Origin: Polynucleobacter aenigmaticus
Lineage (GTDB): Bacteria; Pseudomonadota; Gammaproteobacteria; Burkholderiales; Burkholderiaceae
Direction: 5' to 3'
DNA: 64,000 bases
Assembly (NCBI RefSeq): GCF_002206635.1
Contig: NZ_NGUO01000004.1
Span: forward strand, 124,001 to 188,000
Part shown: one piece after another, positions 60,071 through 64,000 of the stretch
Numbering within the stretch: position 1 is the stretch's first letter
Layout: the number at the start of each line of letters is the position of its first letter
Position numbers and translations under genes: made by a program
The notes under the pieces: generated by a model
What the model saw: only the letters and a program-made list of their open reading frames with translations
Told to the model about the DNA's origin: nothing
Database searches by the model: none

Positions 60071-60797
60071 TTGAAACCTCCACACTTTTAGATAATTTTT
60101 GCAGATCCTCTGGGTAAAGCCAGCGCCACTCACCCTCAGCTAAATCAACAGGCATTACGTATTGCCCAATCTCAGTACGATGCAGCTTCGCAACATGATT
60201 ACCTACTGCAGCCATCATCCGCTTCACTTGATGGTAACGACCTTCAACAATCGTCATTGCCAAAGTGTTCTCACTAAGCTGCTTGCAGGCGGTCGCAAAA
60301 CAGGGTTTGGGATCATCATCCAGCACAACGCCCTTGAGTAAGTGATCCATCTGCTTTTGAGTAATGGGATCTGGCGTGGTGATCTCATAGACCTTGCCAA
60401 TATTTTTCTTAGGAGTGGTCATCTTATGAATAAATTGACCATCATCTGAAATTAAAATTAAACCGGTCGTATCAAAATCTAGGCGACCCACGCATTGCAA
60501 GCCCCGCTCTACAAAAGGCTTTGGTAATAAGCTATAGACACTGGGATGATGCGTAGTCTTATGGGAGCACTCATAGTTTGGGGGTTTATTGAAGGCGATA
60601 TAGGCTTTTTCATGGAACTCCCAATCTTGCCCCTCCACATTGAGCATTAAACCCTCAGCAGCAATTCGCTCTTCTGGGTCTGCCGCCAAAACCCCATTGA
60701 CCTTGACTAGCTCGGCATAGACCAAATCACTGCAATAACGCCGAGTACCAAAGCCTTGGCTAAATAATATTTTTTCGAGCGAGATCGGTTTGGCCAT
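60063..60797 (-). CDS. rsuA: 16S rRNA pseudouridine(516) synthase RsuA-type
   Basis: A 244-residue pseudouridine synthase of the RsuA/RluB/E/F family. An S4 domain (SLEKILFSQGFGTRRYCSDLV) is followed by the catalytic loop CVGRLDFDTTGLILI (about 102-116, with the nucleophile aspartate). VEGRYHQVKRMMAAVGNHV comes near residue 200. RsuA is preferred to RluE from the presence and position of the S4 domain. It is co-transcribed with phhB. Confidence 0.85.
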   Translation of the reverse strand: MAKPISLEKILFSQGFGTRRYCSDLVYAELVKVNGVLAADPEERIAAEGLMLNVEGQDWEFHEKAYIAFNKPPNYECSHKTTHHPSVYSLLPKPFVERGLQCVGRLDFDTTGLILISDDGQFIHKMTTPKKNIGKVYEITTPDPITQKQMDHLLKGVVLDDDPKPCFATACKQLSENTLAMTIVEGRYHQVKRMMAAVGNHVAKLHRTEIGQYVMPVDLAEGEWRWLYPEDLQKLSKSVEVSIV

Positions 60798-60900
60798 ATA
60801 TGCTGCCGAGAATACTACAAAGCCGCCTTACTGAGCGACTGTGAAATGAAGTCGTTATCATTCACCCTTACCCCATATTAGTCACTTATTTATCGCCACC

Positions 60901-61440
60901 ATGCTTTCCACCCCAGCACCTAGAAGCCCCTTACACACGCGTGAAATTACTTTTCAGGGCTTTGCCCGTGAGGATGGCCTATGGGACATTGAAGCGCATT
61001 TAAGGGACTTCAAATTCCACCCCTTCACTACCGGCGGGAAAACTTGGGAGCCGGGGCAAGCTTTTCACGATATGTGGGTTCGCATTACCGTGAATACTGA
61101 ATTAATTATTCAAACCATTGAAGTGGCAATGGATAGCCACCCCCACCCCGAATGCCCACAAGTGATACCCCCGATGGATGCGCTCATTGGGGCACGCCTT
61201 GGTAAAGGTTGGCGCAAAACAATCAATGAACATCTCGGCGGCATTAAGGGGTGCACGCACCTACGTGAGCTACTAAGCAATATTGCTACAGCTGCTTTTC
61301 AGTCTATCCCTGGAGCGCTATTTGATCCGGATGATACTAAGCCGCCACTCTATTTAGGAACCTGTAAATCTTGGGACTTTGACGGGCCCGTAGTATTGCG
61401 CGTCTATCCCAAGTTTTACAAATGGAAACCGACGATCTAG
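60901..61440 (+). CDS. DUF2889 domain protein
   Basis: A 179-residue soluble protein with the DUF2889 core: HTREITFQGFAREDGLWDIEAHL at the N-terminus and GWRKTINEHLGGIKGCTHLRELL (about 103-125), where the Cys-Thr-His pattern is conserved. The function of the family is not known. It runs convergently into the SDR gene with six bases between stops. Confidence 0.82.
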   Translation: MLSTPAPRSPLHTREITFQGFAREDGLWDIEAHLRDFKFHPFTTGGKTWEPGQAFHDMWVRITVNTELIIQTIEVAMDSHPHPECPQVIPPMDALIGARLGKGWRKTINEHLGGIKGCTHLRELLSNIATAAFQSIPGALFDPDDTKPPLYLGTCKSWDFDGPVVLRVYPKFYKWKPTI

Positions 61441-61446
61441 ACTTTT

Positions 61447-62217
61447 CTAAAAATCGCCGCGGTGAACATTGAAAGCACTAAAGGCCTGCTGAACTGGCAT
61501 TAGCTCTACTAAATTAATATTCATGTGGCTTGGTAAATTGGCGGACCAGTAAATAGCCTCTGCTACATCATCAGCACTCAATGCTTTAACGCCGCTATAG
61601 ACTTTGCCTGCCTTATCGTCATCCCCCTTAAAGCGCACATTCGAAAATTCCGTACCAGAGCACATGCCTGGCTCAACGCAAGTGACACGTACCGGGGTTC
61701 CAATTAGATCCGCTCTTAAATTCAAACTAAACTGCTGCACAAACGCTTTAGTTCCACCATACACATTGCCACCTGGGTAGGGATAACTGGCTGCTACAGA
61801 GCCTAGATTAATCACATGGCCGCATTTACGCTCAACCATTCTCGGCAAGAAAGCGCGAGTCATATGAACCAATCCCTTGATATTGGTATCAATCATCTGA
61901 TCCCAATCAGAGAGAAATGCTTTATGTGCCGGCTCTAAACCCAAAGCCAAGCCAGCGTTATTGACGAGCACGGTTACGTTAGCAAATTCCGCTGGCAGGG
62001 TTGCAGCAAGATCATCAACCTTCGCGCTATCGCAAACATCTACAGCTAGAGTCAGTAATTTTTTCTGTTGCTCTGCAGGAAGGGAGTCCTTCAAAGCCTT
62101 CAAGCGCTCCACCCTTCTCCCTAGAGCAATAACCTGATGACCATGCGCCAGAAAGCGACGGGCAGTAGCCTCACCAAATCCAGCGGTTGCGCCGGTTACT
62201 AAAACGGTATGTTCCAT
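61447..62217 (-). CDS. Short-chain dehydrogenase YdfG-type
   Basis: A 256-residue SDR. The NADP-binding loop VTGATAGFGEATARRF (about 7-22) with the arginine-containing GRRVERL favours NADP. NNAG is at about 83-86 and the catalytic set Ser-Tyr-Lys is in GSVAASYPYPGGNVYGGTK (about 136-154). It resembles YdfG, a 3-hydroxy-acid (serine, malonic semialdehyde) dehydrogenase. It stands alone between a DUF2889 gene and a divergent outer-membrane protein. Confidence 0.87.
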   Translation of the reverse strand: MEHTVLVTGATAGFGEATARRFLAHGHQVIALGRRVERLKALKDSLPAEQQKKLLTLAVDVCDSAKVDDLAATLPAEFANVTVLVNNAGLALGLEPAHKAFLSDWDQMIDTNIKGLVHMTRAFLPRMVERKCGHVINLGSVAASYPYPGGNVYGGTKAFVQQFSLNLRADLIGTPVRVTCVEPGMCSGTEFSNVRFKGDDDKAGKVYSGVKALSADDVAEAIYWSANLPSHMNINLVELMPVQQAFSAFNVHRGDF

Positions 62218-62271
62218 ATTCTTTCTACTTATTTTTTGTAATTGACAGAGTCATTTAATATTAATGCCTCT

Positions 62272-63105
62272 ATGACATTCTTGCGGATTATTGCCCATCT
62301 TCTGATCCCACTAGCTCTTCTGGGGTCCACGGGAATAGCTATGGCCGATGAAAGTAAGTTTTCGGGTGGGTTTTTAAACCTTGAGAAATCCTCTGATCAG
62401 CAATCAAGTCAAAGAGTGCTTGAATTTTGGGGGTATCACAACACCTTTGGAGAGCAAACCCAAAGTGATACTCTGAAGTTGCGTTACTACCAACCCCTAC
62501 AGTTCGACCAATGGCGCGGCACCATGAGGTTGGACACCTCCTATGTATCCACTTATGGGCCCGCCCTCCCAGAGCAGTCTTCCGGTACCTATAACGCCGG
62601 CAACACAATGCTCACCGTCTGGGGAAACCATCCTAGCATTCTAAAAAATTGGGAAGGCACATTAGGGGGTCGAATTGTCTTTCCATTTGGCAATTATGGG
62701 CAATGGGCAGCCGGCCCTCAAATAGGCACTGTTTATATACCTCGCAATGGAAGCGATTCGCGTCTATCCGACTTTTCACCGCTCTTGCGATATATGTATG
62801 GATTTGCTAGTAAGGGAAACTCTTTTGCCAACAATCCCAACCAGCCACCTTTAGCTCGCAATCTCAATATCTACCCAACACTGGGATTTAATATTCTGCC
62901 AGATACGCAAATTCGGTTGTGGGATGAAAACGGCATCACCTGGAACACGGGTGGCGGTGGGGGCTGGTTTGTACCCCTTGATGCTATGGTGACCCATCGC
63001 CTTAATAAACACTTCTTATTCGCGGTAGGGGCCAGTAAGCAAGTAGTTCAAAGCTATCCCGTTTACGACTGGTCTTTTTACGGAAAGCTCTCGTTTAATT
63101 TTTGA
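62272..63105 (+). CDS. Hypothetical outer-membrane beta-barrel protein
   Basis: A 277-residue exported protein. ATG 62272 gives the signal peptide FLRIIAHLLIPLALLGSTGIAMA. The mature part alternates aromatic and polar residues (LKLRYYQPLQF, GTMRLDTSYVSTYG, FSPLLRYMYGFASK), with glycine turns, and ends in a C-terminal phenylalanine (YGKLSFNF), the signal for BAM-dependent insertion. A ten-to-twelve-strand barrel is plausible. No precise family is recognised. It converges on the metallo-hydrolase gene. Confidence 0.72.
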   Translation: MTFLRIIAHLLIPLALLGSTGIAMADESKFSGGFLNLEKSSDQQSSQRVLEFWGYHNTFGEQTQSDTLKLRYYQPLQFDQWRGTMRLDTSYVSTYGPALPEQSSGTYNAGNTMLTVWGNHPSILKNWEGTLGGRIVFPFGNYGQWAAGPQIGTVYIPRNGSDSRLSDFSPLLRYMYGFASKGNSFANNPNQPPLARNLNIYPTLGFNILPDTQIRLWDENGITWNTGGGGGWFVPLDAMVTHRLNKHFLFAVGASKQVVQSYPVYDWSFYGKLSFNF

Positions 63106-63113
63106 TCTAGTGC

Positions 63114-64000
63114 TTAGTCAAGATTAAGGAGGTGATCTTGCTCAATGACTGCAGCCTTAGATTTCACCAATGCCTGCGGCAACCACGCCTCAAAATCTTC
63201 AACCGTCATATTAAGCTGCTGACGAACATTCTCTAAGGCTGGGGTAGCCCTAATCCATTGATGCACCGCTTTAATCTCCCTACTACGCCATTCCAAGAGT
63301 TTGTACTTGAGGAGGACCTTAGCGCCGTGACGCGCATTGCGATCGGCATCGCTTGAGAGGTAATCGAGTCGAGACTTCGCAATCTCAATCGACTTTTTTA
63401 CGTCTGTAAAAGGCTTTCCGTGCCCTGGAATCACTAAAGCAACTGGGAGCCGCTCAATCAACTCCAATGTCTGTGCCACCTCCTCAAAACCACCCTCACC
63501 CCAGAGCTCAGGGAAGATCACGCCAAAACCTTCTTCCCAAAGCGCATCTGCTGAGATCAAGATTTGATGCTGCTCTTGATACAGCATCATTGAATGGTTA
63601 TCGTGGCCTGGAGCCGACAGAATTTGCCAGCGGTAAGTGCCCAACAGAATTTCTTCACCCGATACCAGCACACCTTGATGAGCAAATCTTGGGCAATCTT
63701 GTCCCAGCTGTTGAAAGCTGAGCAAATCCTGATCCCAATTCCGAACCGCGATTGCCTCAGCTTCTGGTATCCAGATCTCACAATCAAAATTCTTCGATAA
63801 GGCTGCATTGCCACCGCAATGATCTGAGTGCAAATGGGTGTTCACTACTTTGCTTAAGCTTGATAAGCCATATTGCTTCAGCGCATTCGAAACCAGGTCA
63901 ACGGTGAGCCGCTCATGTGCGCAATACCCAGTATCTACTAGCGAAACATCTTCATTGCCATAGAGAAAAATATTATTTGCTGACAACCATCCACGCTCAA
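63114..64000 (-). CDS. MBL-fold metallo-hydrolase, 5'-truncated by the window edge
   Basis: The frame is open to the window edge and reads ...ERGWLSANNIFLYG before the first convenient start codon, so the gene begins outside. The zinc motif HLHSDHCGGN gives HxHxDH, with further ligands in GHDNHSMM, SADALWEEGFGV and PGHGKPF. The rest is helical. The family covers glyoxalase II-like and lactonase-like enzymes. The C-terminal helices (EWRSREIKAVHQWIRATP) recall the winged-helix tail of LACTB2-type members. The substrate is unknown. Confidence 0.85.
   Translation of the reverse strand, partial: ERGWLSANNIFLYGNEDVSLVDTGYCAHERLTVDLVSNALKQYGLSSLSKVVNTHLHSDHCGGNAALSKNFDCEIWIPEAEAIAVRNWDQDLLSFQQLGQDCPRFAHQGVLVSGEEILLGTYRWQILSAPGHDNHSMMLYQEQHQILISADALWEEGFGVIFPELWGEGGFEEVAQTLELIERLPVALVIPGHGKPFTDVKKSIEIAKSRLDYLSSDADRNARHGAKVLLKYKLLEWRSREIKAVHQWIRATPALENVRQQLNMTVEDFEAWLPQALVKSKAAVIEQDHLLNLD

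Noticed and set aside
1-64000. CRISPR arrays, rRNA genes and insertion sequences
   Set aside because: I saw no regularly spaced repeats, no rRNA sequence and no transposase in the window.

Overview
The window looks like chromosome of a betaproteobacterium of the Burkholderiaceae, most like Polynucleobacter. I infer this from gene content and recalled protein resemblance, not from a search. Most of it is dense core genome with short gaps and many ATGA or TAATG overlaps. One low-GC foreign block sits behind a tRNA-Lys gene.

Bases 1-29,000 are core housekeeping. They hold the end of lptG, a CysB-type regulator, tRNA-Leu, yebC, purD, hemF, and a tight run nadD-rsfS-rlmH-maf-rng. An LPS block follows (msbA, then three glycosyltransferases), then dnaE, gluQ and rhlE. 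Next comes a likely glycolate/D-2-hydroxy-acid locus: a heme-binding GlcG-like protein, a class V aminotransferase, a FadR-type regulator with two visible operator-like palindromes, and a fused FAD/Fe-S dehydrogenase. The block closes with azlCD, queG, tsaE and amiC.

Bases 29,291-37,796 are a tandem integration locus. An intact tRNA-Lys(UUU) is followed by two further copies of its 3' end (45 bp at 35,838 and 37 bp at 37,760), and a different rho-independent terminator follows each copy. Element A (about 6.5 kb, roughly 35% GC by eye) carries a tyrosine integrase, two tiny minus-strand genes, a DUF6641-like protein, a possible Rep-like protein, an HMA-CDF metal transporter, a second very short tyrosine recombinase, a 277-base imperfect inverted repeat, and a two-gene operon of unknown function. 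I found no GATC tetranucleotide anywhere in element A, although GATC is common in the core sequence. Element B (about 1.9 kb) carries a MarR regulator, a tautomerase-like protein, a VbhA-like antitoxin, and a fic toxin gene broken by one in-frame TGA.

Bases 37,797-64,000 return to chromosome with a stress and efflux flavour. They hold a universal stress protein, a GST-like protein, ahpC-ahpF, a second FAD/Fe-S dehydrogenase, an RND metal-efflux operon ending in a P-II-like gene, an HPF-like protein, and a TerC-UspA fusion. A LysR regulator-SbtA bicarbonate transporter-DUF6671 cluster, a phasin, a parvulin and a TauE permease follow. A set of small enzymes completes the window, ending with a metallo-hydrolase cut by the window edge.

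The best candidates for something new are in element A: the long inverted repeat beside the short recombinase, the two-gene unknown operon, the two overlooked small genes, and the total absence of GATC.
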